A stretch of 35,857 nt of DNA from Anaerolineales bacterium (GTDB taxonomy: Bacteria > Chloroflexota > Anaerolineae > Anaerolineales > Villigracilaceae). The position numbers were made by a program, and so were the translations under genes. The stretch covers positions 1 through 35,857 of the forward strand of contig JADLCG010000055.1 in assembly GCA_020847355.1 (NCBI GenBank). The letters are read 5' to 3'. Shown piece after piece: positions 1 through 7,821 of the stretch; the first letter of the stretch is position 1, and each line of letters opens with the position of its first letter. The notes beneath the pieces are model-generated. The model did no database searches, was not told the origin of the DNA, and saw nothing but the letters and a program-made list of their open reading frames with translations.

Positions 1-458
1 ACGAGTTGCTGAAAGATGTCGCCAATCAAGCCACACACATAGACGCTTCATCCGCCTACTTGAAGATTGCGACTGAAGAAGCTAAGCGTTTAGGACATGG
101 CGAACAAGTTACATTCATTCACGCTGACTTCACCGACGTTGCGGCTGAACTTCCGCAAGTAGATGTAGTGACGCTCGATCGAGTCGTTTGCTGTTACCCA
201 AACATGCGCGAGTTACTAAAAGCCGCTTCATCAAAGAGTCGCAAAGCGCTCGCTATGACCTATCCCCGCGAAGTCTGGTACACAAAGAGCGCCATCGCGA
301 TCATGAATTTCTTTCAGCGTCTCAGAAAAGACCCGTTTCGGGTTTTCGTTCACCCAGTCCATGAAATGGAAGCGCTGTTAAAAAACGAGGGTTTACAACG
401 CGTCGTCACACGCAGATTATTCATTTGGGAAATGGCTTTGTATCAAAGGACAACCTAG
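1..458 (+). CDS. Class I SAM-dependent methyltransferase, 5'-truncated
   Basis: The reading frame is open to the left edge, so the true start lies outside the window and the first visible TTG at 6 is probably internal. What remains (about 150 residues) looks like the C-terminal two thirds of a Rossmann-fold methyltransferase. An acidic strand end near VDVVTLDRVVCCYPN corresponds to motifs II-IV of class I enzymes, followed by a helix (MRELLKAASSK), a strand (KALAMTYPRE) and a C-terminal region ending in a strand-like RRLFIWEMALYQR. The SAM-binding glycine loop is missing because it would lie upstream. The layout recalls methyltransferases annotated as Mg-protoporphyrin- or ubiquinone-type, but the substrate cannot be told. 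The fold is fairly sure; the specific function is unknown. Confidence 0.7.
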   Translation, partial: ELLKDVANQATHIDASSAYLKIATEEAKRLGHGEQVTFIHADFTDVAAELPQVDVVTLDRVVCCYPNMRELLKAASSKSRKALAMTYPREVWYTKSAIAIMNFFQRLRKDPFRVFVHPVHEMEALLKNEGLQRVVTRRLFIWEMALYQRTT

Positions 459-514
459 CATTAGCAATATATCCGCAACAATGAAATAGCAAGCCTCGTC
501 AACTAGCTTTTCGA

Positions 515-520
515 TATAAT
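515..520 (+). promoter_or_regulatory. Putative -10 box of the cyclase gene
   Basis: A perfect TATAAT hexamer lies 18 nt before the start codon at 539. It would place transcription start near 527, giving a leader of about 12 nt that still contains the GGAGG Shine-Dalgarno at 529-533. I see no convincing -35 box at the normal distance. Confidence 0.4.
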
Positions 521-538
521 ATTTCCTTGGAGGCAAAT

Positions 539-1156
539 ATGTTCCCTGGCGATTCGCAATTCCAAGAGCTATTGCTAAATTACTCGCAAGAAACCGATTC
601 GGCGCGCCGCAAGAAACTAGAAGAAAAAATCTGGAAATCTTACGGCACTGAAAACACCGTTTTAGTTTTAGATATGTCGGGGTTTTCTCTGCTCACCCGC
701 AAATACGGAATCATTCACTACCTCTCTATGATTCGCAGGATGCAATTAACCGTCGAACCAATTATCGCCAGTCACGAAGGCAAAATCATCAAATTTGAAG
801 CCGACAATTGCTTTGCAATTTTGCCCAATCCGCTTTTAGCGGTGCGCGCCGCCATTACCATTCAGCACGCCTTTTACGCTTCCAACCTGCTCTCCGCAGA
901 CGAATTAGATATTCGCGTCGCCATCGGGATTGACTTCGGAAAAGTGCTCATCGTGAACGATCGCGATATGTTCGGCGAAGCCGTCAACCGCGCCTGCAAA
1001 TTAGGCGAAGACGTTGGCAATGCAAACGATATTCTAATTACAAAGGAAGCCATGGCGTTGATCCCAAAAGAAGCCGAAATTACCGGTCGCTTCATTGACA
1101 TCAGCATCGGAGGGTTGACAATTCCGGCTTACTCCGTATTTTACAAAACTGAGTAG
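539..1156 (+). CDS. Small class III adenylate/guanylate cyclase domain protein
   Basis: A 205-residue protein that is almost entirely a class III nucleotide cyclase catalytic domain. I chose ATG at 539 because GGAGG (529-533) sits 5 nt before it; the TTG at 527 overlaps that site. Visible residues: first metal Asp45 (VLDMSGFS), substrate Lys85 and second metal Asp89 (KFEAD), and Asp143 in DMFGEAVN. The Lys/Asp pair is the one expected for ATP rather than GTP. The transition-state Asn150 is present, but the usual Arg four residues later is Lys154 (VNRACKL). There is no membrane or HAMP segment, so it should be cytosolic, and an active enzyme would need a homodimer. It is monocistronic, ending at a hairpin shared with gltX. 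The Arg-to-Lys change makes activity uncertain; it may be weak or serve a sensory role. Confidence 0.85.
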   Translation: MFPGDSQFQELLLNYSQETDSARRKKLEEKIWKSYGTENTVLVLDMSGFSLLTRKYGIIHYLSMIRRMQLTVEPIIASHEGKIIKFEADNCFAILPNPLLAVRAAITIQHAFYASNLLSADELDIRVAIGIDFGKVLIVNDRDMFGEAVNRACKLGEDVGNANDILITKEAMALIPKEAEITGRFIDISIGGLTIPAYSVFYKTE

Positions 1157-1161
1157 CAATA

Positions 1162-1190
1162 AAAAAGATTGCCGTTTGGCAATCTTTTTT
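1162..1190. terminator. Bidirectional rho-independent terminator
   Basis: A perfect 12-bp stem (1162-1173 with 1178-1189) and a GTTT loop, with an A run on one side and a T run on the other. It lies between the convergent cyclase and gltX genes and can serve both. Confidence 0.9.
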
Positions 1191-1192
1191 AT

Positions 1193-2668
1193 TTATATCT
1201 TTTCCAGAAGTTGAAGCGCAGTTTGGATTCTTTGCAAACATTTCTCGCGCCCAATAATTTCCATTGATTCAAATAACGGCGGGCTGACCTTTTGCCCCGT
1301 CGTGGCGACGCGCAGAATGCCGAAAACTTGATTCGGCGTCAAGCCGGATTCTTCCACATAGGCGCGCAACGCTGGCTCCGCTGTGGCATGGTCAATGGAC
1401 GCCAAGCTTGAGAGAATTTCCAAGCATTTTTTGGCAACCTCAGCCGATTGCTTGGCGTCGAGTCCTTTAGCAATTAAATCTTCCGGAGTCGGCGAAACAT
1501 CTTCTTTGAAGAAGAATGCGCCAAAGGCAAGGCAATCATCCAAAGTGGTCAAGCGCTCGCGGATTAATGGGATAATCTTTTGCAAAACATCATCATTAAC
1601 CTTCAGCCCTTCACGGGTGAAATAAGGCTTGAGGCGGGCTGACAAGTCTTCGGGAGTCAAGCGGCGGATATGCGTCGCGTTGAAATGATCCAGTTTTTGA
1701 AAATTGACCGCGGCGGGCGAGGGCGTCAATGAGTCAATTGAAAAGCGCTCAATCATTTGACTCAGCGTCAGCACGTCGTCTTCGGCTACGCCCCAACCCA
1801 TCAGCGCCGCCCAATTGAGAACGCCTTCCGGAGTGAAGCCTAAATCTTCCATATCTTTGATAAACACGGAATGACCGTCTTTGTTGGCTTCAGCCGAATC
1901 GCGTTTGCTTAATTTGCCCTTGCCGCTTGGCTTTAGAAAAACTGAAAGATGCACCCAAGTCGGCTCTTCCCAGCCGAAGGCGCGGACAATATTCACGTGC
2001 AAGGGAAAAGAGCCTAGCCATTCCGAGCCGCGAATCACGTGCGTGATTTGCATTTCATGGTCGTCCACCATCGCGGCAAGATGATACGTGGGCAAGCCGT
2101 CGGACTTTATCAAAACTTGATCGTTAAGTTGTTTGTTATCGGTGGCAATGTCGCCGCGCAGATGATCGTGCGCGATGGTCACGCCTTCTTGCGCCATCTT
2201 GAAGCGGACGGTATGCGCCTCGCCGTCAGCGCTGCGTTTGGCGGCTTCGGCAGGCGGAATGTTTCGGCAGGTTCCGGCGTAGCGCGGATTCTCCTTACGT
2301 TTCAACTGTTCCTGTCGCGTTTTTTCCAATTGATCCGGCGTGCAAAAACAAGGATAAGCTTTATCGTTATCTATTAATATTTTTGCGTAGCGCTGATAAA
2401 TTTCGCGGCGTTCCGTTTGGCGATAGGGAGCAAACTTTCCGCCAATATCGGGACCTTCGTCATAATCCAGCCCTAGCCAATGCAAGCCGTCAATGATCTC
2501 TTGCTCTGCGCCGGGGATAGTGCGTTTCACATCCGTATCTTCAATGCGTAACAGAAATTGTCCGCCGGTTTGTTTGGCAAGCAAATAAGCGTATAAGGCA
2601 GTGCGGGCGCCGCCGAGGTGTAGATGTCCGGTTGGCGAAGGGGCAAAGCGAGTGCGGGCGGGTTTCAT
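1193..2668 (-). CDS. gltX: Glutamyl-tRNA synthetase
   Basis: A 491-residue class I aminoacyl-tRNA synthetase that charges tRNA-Glu (and possibly tRNA-Gln) in the cytosol. The N-terminal catalytic signature is SPTGHLHLGGARTALY, with HLGG at 17-20 as the HIGH motif. The second ATP-binding motif is KLSKR at 252-256. Cys107, Cys109 and Cys134 match a zinc-binding insert like that of E. coli GltX. The length is normal. The start ATG at 2668 is 12 nt after the pyk stop, with AGGAAG near the pyk stop codon as ribosome site, so gltX is the second gene of a pyk-gltX operon. Whether it is discriminating cannot be read from this window; the presence of gatCAB elsewhere would bear on that. Confidence 0.97.
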   Translation of the reverse strand: MKPARTRFAPSPTGHLHLGGARTALYAYLLAKQTGGQFLLRIEDTDVKRTIPGAEQEIIDGLHWLGLDYDEGPDIGGKFAPYRQTERREIYQRYAKILIDNDKAYPCFCTPDQLEKTRQEQLKRKENPRYAGTCRNIPPAEAAKRSADGEAHTVRFKMAQEGVTIAHDHLRGDIATDNKQLNDQVLIKSDGLPTYHLAAMVDDHEMQITHVIRGSEWLGSFPLHVNIVRAFGWEEPTWVHLSVFLKPSGKGKLSKRDSAEANKDGHSVFIKDMEDLGFTPEGVLNWAALMGWGVAEDDVLTLSQMIERFSIDSLTPSPAAVNFQKLDHFNATHIRRLTPEDLSARLKPYFTREGLKVNDDVLQKIIPLIRERLTTLDDCLAFGAFFFKEDVSPTPEDLIAKGLDAKQSAEVAKKCLEILSSLASIDHATAEPALRAYVEESGLTPNQVFGILRVATTGQKVSPPLFESMEIIGREKCLQRIQTALQLLEKI

Positions 2669-2680
2669 TTTTTAGGCTTC

Positions 2681-4177
2681 CTAAGGCTTATTGGTTGGCT
2701 TACCATGGCTTTGCGCCAAGTTGCGCGCCAAATTCACAGTCGCCTCACTGCCAACTGTATGAAGCAAAGCCATATTCGGCGTGCGCATTGCGCCCACTGG
2801 ATAGCCGCAAACCAAAACGATTTGCTGTCCGGGTTGCAACGTTCCGGAGGCGAGCAAGGCGGCATCTACGCCCGCGAGCATTTCTTCTAACGTATTGGCG
2901 TAACGCGCAAGATGCGGCTTTACGCCCCATAAAAAAGCGAGTTGATTGTAAGTTTCAAGAGTCGGCGTGAACGCTAAAATCTGTTTCTCGGGGCGCGCTT
3001 TTGAAATAAGCCAAGCGGAATGGCCCTGCATGGTAAATACCGAAACCGCGGAAACGTCGGAATCATGCGCCAGTTCGTTTGTGGCGCGCGCCATAGAAGC
3101 GGCGTCGCTATGACCAAGCCCAACGCGGCTATCCTGCCGACTCCCCCACTGCCAAAAGTTAGATTCGGCTTCCACGACAATGCGCGCCATCATGGAAACA
3201 GCTTCCACCGGATATTCACCGGAAGCCGTTTCAGCAGAAAGCATGACGGCGTCTGTGCCGTCAAAAATAGCATTGGCAACGTCTGAGGCTTCTGCGCGGG
3301 TTGGGATCGGGTTTTGAATCATCGACTCGAGCATTTGCGTGGCGGTAATTACCAATTTAGCGCGCGCATTCGCCGAGTAGATAATATGTTTCTGAAGCGG
3401 CGGCACGCGTTCAGGGGGAAGTTCCACGCCCAAATCGCCGCGCGCTACCATCACGCCATCCACCACGTCTAAAATATCTTCAAGTTCTGTCAGAGCTTCC
3501 GGCTTTTCCAACTTGGCAATCAAGAATGGGATACGTTTACCTTGAGCAAATTCAACCATCGCGGCGCGGACAACTTTCACATCTTCAGCGCTGCGCACAA
3601 AGGAGATCGCCACCGCATCCACGCCTTGAGACATGCCAAATTCAAGGTCGGCTTTATCTTTATCCGTAAAGCCTGAAATCCGCAGTTTCACGCCCGGGAG
3701 ATTAATGCCCTTGTGCGAGGATAAAGAACCGCCCACCAACACTTTTGCCTTGACCACGCGCCCCTGCGCCGAAGAAACCTGAAGCGCTAAACGCCCGTCA
3801 TCGAGCAACAACTGATCGCCCACATGCACTGCGTCAAAGAGTTCGCGGAAATCTACGGGGAGCAGTTGTTCGGTAGTTTGAGGCGGCGTATCTTCAGTGG
3901 CATACAAGCAGACTTGCTCATCCACTGCCAATTGCACCGGAGCATTCAATTTACCAAAGCGGATCTTAGGTCCCTGCAAATCCTGCAGGATGCCGACGGG
4001 AGTATTCAATTTCTTGGAAATTTTACGAATTGTGGCGACACGGCTGGCGTGTTGATCGTGCGTGCCGTGTGAAAAATTCAGCCGCGCAACATTCATACCG
4101 GCTTTAATTAGTTTTTCTAGCTTCTCCTCAGAATCCGAAGCCGGTCCAATCGTGGCGACAATCTTTGCCCTGCGCAT
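2681..4177 (-). CDS. pyk: Pyruvate kinase
   Basis: Catalyses phosphoenolpyruvate plus ADP to pyruvate plus ATP, the last step of glycolysis, in the cytosol. I place the start at ATG 4177 (498 residues, beginning MRRAKIVATIGPAS), the typical N-terminus of the family. An open frame extends 18 codons further upstream but is unlike the family, and GAAGGAAGAG precedes 4177. Visible motifs: NFSHGTHDQH (substrate/K+ region), IAKLEKPEAL with the catalytic Lys, ARGDLGVELP, and the MLESM signature followed by PTRAEASDVANAIFDGTDA. The C-terminal domain is of ordinary size, with no extra PEP-utiliser domain as seen in Bacillus. First gene of pyk-gltX. A good sigma-A-like promoter lies upstream. Confidence 0.97.
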   Translation of the reverse strand: MRRAKIVATIGPASDSEEKLEKLIKAGMNVARLNFSHGTHDQHASRVATIRKISKKLNTPVGILQDLQGPKIRFGKLNAPVQLAVDEQVCLYATEDTPPQTTEQLLPVDFRELFDAVHVGDQLLLDDGRLALQVSSAQGRVVKAKVLVGGSLSSHKGINLPGVKLRISGFTDKDKADLEFGMSQGVDAVAISFVRSAEDVKVVRAAMVEFAQGKRIPFLIAKLEKPEALTELEDILDVVDGVMVARGDLGVELPPERVPPLQKHIIYSANARAKLVITATQMLESMIQNPIPTRAEASDVANAIFDGTDAVMLSAETASGEYPVEAVSMMARIVVEAESNFWQWGSRQDSRVGLGHSDAASMARATNELAHDSDVSAVSVFTMQGHSAWLISKARPEKQILAFTPTLETYNQLAFLWGVKPHLARYANTLEEMLAGVDAALLASGTLQPGQQIVLVCGYPVGAMRTPNMALLHTVGSEATVNLARNLAQSHGKPTNKP

Positions 4178-4279
4178 AATATATCTCTTCCTTCTCGTTA
4201 TAAAATTAACCCATCCAGAACAGATGGGCAATGGATAATAAAGCCTCCCAAATCTACAGCTTCATCCCAAAACTTACCG

Positions 4280-4308
4280 ATGATAGGTAAAAAATGAAGG
4301 TCTGTCAA
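4280..4308 (-). promoter_or_regulatory. Promoter of pyk-gltX with overlapping inverted repeat
   Basis: On the minus strand TTGACA (4308-4303), a 17-nt spacer and TATCAT (4285-4280) form a near-consensus housekeeping promoter. The transcript would start near 4273 and have a leader of about 95 nt. An inverted repeat TTACC-N7-GGTAA (4274-4290) covers the -10 box and could be an operator. Confidence 0.6.
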
Positions 4309-4342
4309 GATGGGAAAAACCTATTATAGGCTTAACAGCCAA

Positions 4343-4376
4343 AGCGGCACAGGGTTACGCCAGACCCTGCGCCGCT
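4343..4376 (-). terminator. Hairpin after the acetyl-CoA hydrolase gene
   Basis: A 13-bp stem with one mismatch (AGCGGC-A-CAGGGT paired with ACCCTG-C-GCCGCT, loop of 8) starts 13 nt after the stop codon of the upstream gene. Only a short T stretch follows on the minus strand, so termination may be incomplete. Confidence 0.6.
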
Positions 4377-4388
4377 CGAAAGCGCTTA

Positions 4389-5699
4389 TTAGGCGTAGTT
4401 CAGTTCTTTCGCCTGCCTGAGTAAGTCTTCCCGAAATTGAGGGTGCGCCACACTGATCAGCGCTTGCGCGCGCTGTCGAATCGTCTTCCCGTATAAATCC
4501 GCAATGCCGTATTCCGTCACGACGAAGCGCACATGATTCCGCGTGGTGACTACGCCCGCCCCGGGTTTCAGCATTGGAACAATCTTACTAAGCATAGTTC
4601 CATCCCGCAGAGTAGCGGAACTTGGCAAGGCGATAATTGGCACGCCGCCCCGAGAGCGTGACGCGCCGTAGATAAAGTCAAGTTGACCGCCCGCGCCGCT
4701 ATAAAGTTTAGTTCCGATGCTATCGGCGCAAACCTGACCGGTCAAATCCACTTCAATCGCCGAGTTGACCGCCACCATACGTTCGTTTTGGGCGATGACA
4801 AACGGGTCGTTCACATACTCAGTTGGGTGCATTTCGATCATTGGGTTGTCGTCAATCCAATCATATAAACGCTTCGTTCCAAGCACAAAGCCAGCCACAA
4901 TTTTTCCAGGATGCAAAGATTTTCTAGCGTTGGTCAATACGCCCAGATTGACCAGATCAATCACGCCCTCAGAAAACAATTCGGAATGAATGCCTAAATC
5001 CTTCTTCTGATGTAAAAATTTCAAAACCGCATCCGGGATTGAGCCAATCCCCAATTGCATGGTCGCGCCATCTGGAATCAACGAGGCGACATAGCCGGCG
5101 ATTTTCTCAATAACCTGCGAATCGCCGTCTGCGGTCATCTTGTGCTCAGGGATCGGGTAATTTACCGGAACAATATGCGTTAAGCGGCTAATATGGATAA
5201 AAGCATCGCCCAAAGTTCGCGGCATTTGTTCGTTCACTTCCGCAATGATAATTTTTGCAGATTCTGCCGCCGATTTCGTCAAGCCAACTTCTACGCCAAA
5301 GCTACAAAACCCGTGCTCGTCAGGCGTGGAGACGTGCACAACCGCGACATCCAACGGGAGCGCGCCATTTTTGAAAAGCAAAGGAAATTCAGAAAGCAAC
5401 ACGGGCGTAAAATCCGCATGGCCCGCTTGAACCGCCTTACGAATATTCGCGCTAATAAACATGGAATTGACGCGCAGATGACCAGCCATTTGCGGGCTGA
5501 CATAATCGGCAGAACCAACCGTCAACGCCTGACAAATTTCCACGTTAGAAAGTTGAGGCGCATATTCCACCAAAGCCGCCAATAACGTCTGCGGAACAGA
5601 AACATTACCGGTCAAAAAGATGCGCTCTCCAGATTTAATTACTTTGACGGCTTCCTGCGCCGTAGTCACCCGCGATTGATAAAGGTTTGCAATCGTCAT
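4389..5699 (-). CDS. Acetyl-CoA hydrolase / CoA-transferase family protein
   Basis: A 436-residue class I CoA-transferase of the acetyl-CoA hydrolase / 4-hydroxybutyrate CoA-transferase type. Such enzymes form a glutamyl-CoA thioester. The likely catalytic residue is Glu240 in GIHSELFSEGVIDLV. The glycine-rich CoA site GAGGQLDFIYGASRSRGG (335 on) and the C-terminal EYGIADLYGKTIRQRA motif are both present. It would move CoA between acetyl-CoA and a short carboxylate, or release acetate. The start is 4 nt after the ald stop, so the two genes are almost certainly co-translated. The ribosome site is only a GC-rich GGGCGGGC, which fits coupling. The substrate (acetate, propionate, 4-hydroxybutyrate) is not decided by the sequence. 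Confidence 0.88.
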   Translation of the reverse strand: MTIANLYQSRVTTAQEAVKVIKSGERIFLTGNVSVPQTLLAALVEYAPQLSNVEICQALTVGSADYVSPQMAGHLRVNSMFISANIRKAVQAGHADFTPVLLSEFPLLFKNGALPLDVAVVHVSTPDEHGFCSFGVEVGLTKSAAESAKIIIAEVNEQMPRTLGDAFIHISRLTHIVPVNYPIPEHKMTADGDSQVIEKIAGYVASLIPDGATMQLGIGSIPDAVLKFLHQKKDLGIHSELFSEGVIDLVNLGVLTNARKSLHPGKIVAGFVLGTKRLYDWIDDNPMIEMHPTEYVNDPFVIAQNERMVAVNSAIEVDLTGQVCADSIGTKLYSGAGGQLDFIYGASRSRGGVPIIALPSSATLRDGTMLSKIVPMLKPGAGVVTTRNHVRFVVTEYGIADLYGKTIRQRAQALISVAHPQFREDLLRQAKELNYA

Positions 5700-5703
5700 T
5701 TTA

Positions 5704-6789
5704 TTAGCCCGCCCGCGAATTCAAACGCGCTAAGTTTCGGATCTTACCGTCAAACGTATTGACCGCAACTTCCAGAGCCGGATATTGCCGCAGAGCCTCA
5801 ACCATGCCCAAATTGGCAATCGCTAAAATGTAGGGAAGCGCCGCATTCAAAAACGCATGGCTGGAAGCGCGCCCCACAACGCCGGGGATGTTCGGCACAC
5901 AGTAATGAATCACGCCTTCTTCAATGAAAATAGGGTTTTCATGCGTTGTCGGGCGCGAAGTTTCTATGCACCCGCCTTCGTCAATGCTCACGTCTATAAT
6001 CACGGAGCGCGGCTTCATCGCGCGCACCATCTCGCGCGTGACCACAATCGGCGCGCGTTGCCCGCTCACCAAAACCGCGCCGATAAGCACATCCGCATAG
6101 GCAGTGGCGCGCTCTATATTTCTCTTTGTCGAAATCATTGTAACCACGCCGGGCAATTGTTCGGCAAGTTTTTCCAGCTTTTCAATTTTTTCATCCAATA
6201 CGGTTACATGCGCGCCAGCGCCCACTAAAGCTTTAGCGGCAGAAAATCCCACTGCTCCGCCGCCAATAATCACAACCTCCGCCGGAGGAACTCCGGGCAG
6301 TCCGCCCAGTAAAATTCCTTTGCCGCCGCAATCATTTTGCAGGAAGCGCGCCGCGATTTGCGGAAGTAGCGCCCCGCAGATCCAGCTAAAGGGCTGTAAA
6401 ACCAACAGCCTGCCGTCTTGATCCGCAATTTGCTCATACGCCAAGGCCGTGATCTTTTTTTCAAGCAGTGAATCAATTTGATCTTGCGAGCAAGAAGGCA
6501 AATGCAATAAGCCGGCTAAAATCGAACCGGGCGTGAGGTATTCAATTTCCCGCTTTAGCGGACGGGAAATCTTCAGCACAAAATTTGCCCGCCCAAACGC
6601 CTCCTCCGCAGAATAGACGATGCGCGCGCCAACCTTTTCATATTCGTGATCGTGAAAGCCAGAGCCCAGCCCCGCCTCATGCTGAACGAAAACCTGATGC
6701 CCGCTCTGAACTAAAATCTCTGCCCCAGCCGGAGAAAGCCCCACGCGGTATTCAAAAGCTCGGCTTTCTTTGGGAATGCCAATATCCAT
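5704..6789 (-). CDS. ald: Alanine dehydrogenase
   Basis: A 361-residue protein of the alanine dehydrogenase / NAD(P) transhydrogenase alpha family, interconverting L-alanine and pyruvate plus ammonia with NAD. Residues matching the Bacillus enzyme are visible: Lys73 (VLKISRP), His96 (LLHLPSC), the NAD loop GGGAVG at 176-181 with a following acidic residue (VTVLDE), and Asp269 in IDVSIDEGGCIETSRPTTH, then HYCVPNIPGVVGR. It departs from the usual sequence around 140-150, where MSEVAGR is replaced by a LLPQIAARF stretch, so it is a divergent member. ATG at 6789 is preceded by a strong GGAGGT. First gene of an operon with the CoA-transferase. The upstream region holds inverted repeats listed separately. 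Confidence 0.88.
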   Translation of the reverse strand: MDIGIPKESRAFEYRVGLSPAGAEILVQSGHQVFVQHEAGLGSGFHDHEYEKVGARIVYSAEEAFGRANFVLKISRPLKREIEYLTPGSILAGLLHLPSCSQDQIDSLLEKKITALAYEQIADQDGRLLVLQPFSWICGALLPQIAARFLQNDCGGKGILLGGLPGVPPAEVVIIGGGAVGFSAAKALVGAGAHVTVLDEKIEKLEKLAEQLPGVVTMISTKRNIERATAYADVLIGAVLVSGQRAPIVVTREMVRAMKPRSVIIDVSIDEGGCIETSRPTTHENPIFIEEGVIHYCVPNIPGVVGRASSHAFLNAALPYILAIANLGMVEALRQYPALEVAVNTFDGKIRNLARLNSRAG

Positions 6790-6793
6790 ACGC

Positions 6794-6851
6794 TAGACCT
6801 CCATCATTAACTACATTAATACAAGCTGGATCAGCTTAGGTCTAAAGTATA
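6794..6851 (-). promoter_or_regulatory. ald upstream region with nested inverted repeats
   Basis: Two nested inverted repeats are seen. AAGCTG-GAT-CAGCTT is perfect (6823-6837). TAGACCT (6794-6800) pairs with AGGTCTA (6838-6844), and the copy near the gene contains part of the ald Shine-Dalgarno. A -10-like TATACT reads on the minus strand at 6851-6846, without a clear -35. If transcription starts near 6839 the small palindrome could be an operator. If it starts further upstream, the outer repeat could fold over the ribosome site. Confidence 0.4.
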
Positions 6852-6912
6852 TTCACAACCCCCAATTCGCGCAGGTTTCAAAGATCACCCCTTCTATATG
6901 ACATGTCTCAAC

Positions 6913-7821
6913 TTATTTTTCAGGCGTTCTAAATTTCTTCCAATATCGCGCCAAACCGTCTGCGCTCATGCCTAGCGGGTTCGCCAACTGAAACGATTCG
7001 ACAACATCCGCGCTTAAAGCTTCTTCACGCGCTTGCGTCTCCATCCAGCGCGTAAATTCTTCGCGCAATTCTTCAATGGAAGGGTTCTTCGGCATTACGC
7101 CTTCCAGCCAATTTTCTGCCGCATCTAAATTCTTTTGCAGGCTTTGCAAATGCCAAGCCGCATCGTCATAGATTCCAAAGTGCGTTGGCGCAATGCGCTT
7201 AAATTTCAGGGCTTGCAAGCGCTGAATGCTCGCCCGCCATTTGCCAAAATGCAGTTCAGGCGGCGGCATCGGCGCGCGCAAATATGGGAAGCCGGGGATG
7301 CGTACTCCGCCTACATCGCCGCTAAAGCACAGGTCTTCAAAGAGATAAGCATAATGATGATCGGCATGACCCGGCGTGTTGACTGGTAAAAAATTCAAAT
7401 TGCCGATTGAAATTTCTTCCGCATCCTTCGGGACTTTGAGTTGATTCTGCTCTACGGGCAGAAACTCACCCCAAAGCATTTCCATCCGCTCGCCATAAAT
7501 GCGGGTTGCGCTGGCGATCAATTTTTCCGGGTTGAGCAAATGCGCCGCACCATTGGGATGCACATAAATTTCAGCGCCCTGTCTGGAAAGCCAGCCGGCC
7601 GCGCCGGCATGGTCCAGATGGATATGCGTTAGCAGTACATGGGTAATGTCACGGGGAGATAAGGCTAGGTTCGCCAGAGCCGCCGTCAGCGCAGGAAGGG
7701 TCGAGCCGGGTCCGCTTTCAATTAAGACAATCGCATCCTTTCCCCGCATCAAATAGGAAGCAATCGCTTGAGGTTTATTTTGAAAATTCAAATCAATTGT
7801 GACGATGTTGGAGTTTGCCAT
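6913..7821 (-). CDS. Metallo-beta-lactamase fold hydrolase
   Basis: A 302-residue MBL-fold hydrolase. The metal ligands are visible: THIHLDHAG (His66, His68, Asp70, His71), His151 in TPGHADHH, Asp169 in FSGDVG and His214 in PTHFG. The His/Asp set fits a binuclear zinc or iron site. The C-terminal 80 residues are helical and charged, as in glyoxalase-II-like and MBL proteins of unknown substrate. There is no signal peptide, so it should act in the cytosol. Its ATG lies 34 nt inside the end of the DUF58 gene, so it is the third gene of the moxR-DUF58 operon and probably translationally coupled. The substrate is unknown. Confidence 0.85.
   Translation of the reverse strand: MANSNIVTIDLNFQNKPQAIASYLMRGKDAIVLIESGPGSTLPALTAALANLALSPRDITHVLLTHIHLDHAGAAGWLSRQGAEIYVHPNGAAHLLNPEKLIASATRIYGERMEMLWGEFLPVEQNQLKVPKDAEEISIGNLNFLPVNTPGHADHHYAYLFEDLCFSGDVGGVRIPGFPYLRAPMPPPELHFGKWRASIQRLQALKFKRIAPTHFGIYDDAAWHLQSLQKNLDAAENWLEGVMPKNPSIEELREEFTRWMETQAREEALSADVVESFQLANPLGMSADGLARYWKKFRTPEK

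Noticed and set aside
2039..2970. Plus-strand open frames opposite gltX and pyk
   Set aside because: Opposite-strand frames over two certain genes, with low-complexity translations and no ribosome sites.
5193..5585. Plus-strand open frame inside the CoA-transferase gene
   Set aside because: It lies opposite a clear conserved gene, is rich in Arg/His, and resembles no family; it is a shadow frame.
6794..6851. Known riboswitch class upstream of ald
   Set aside because: The leader is too short and I could not recognise the conserved core of any riboswitch, including glycine or lysine types.
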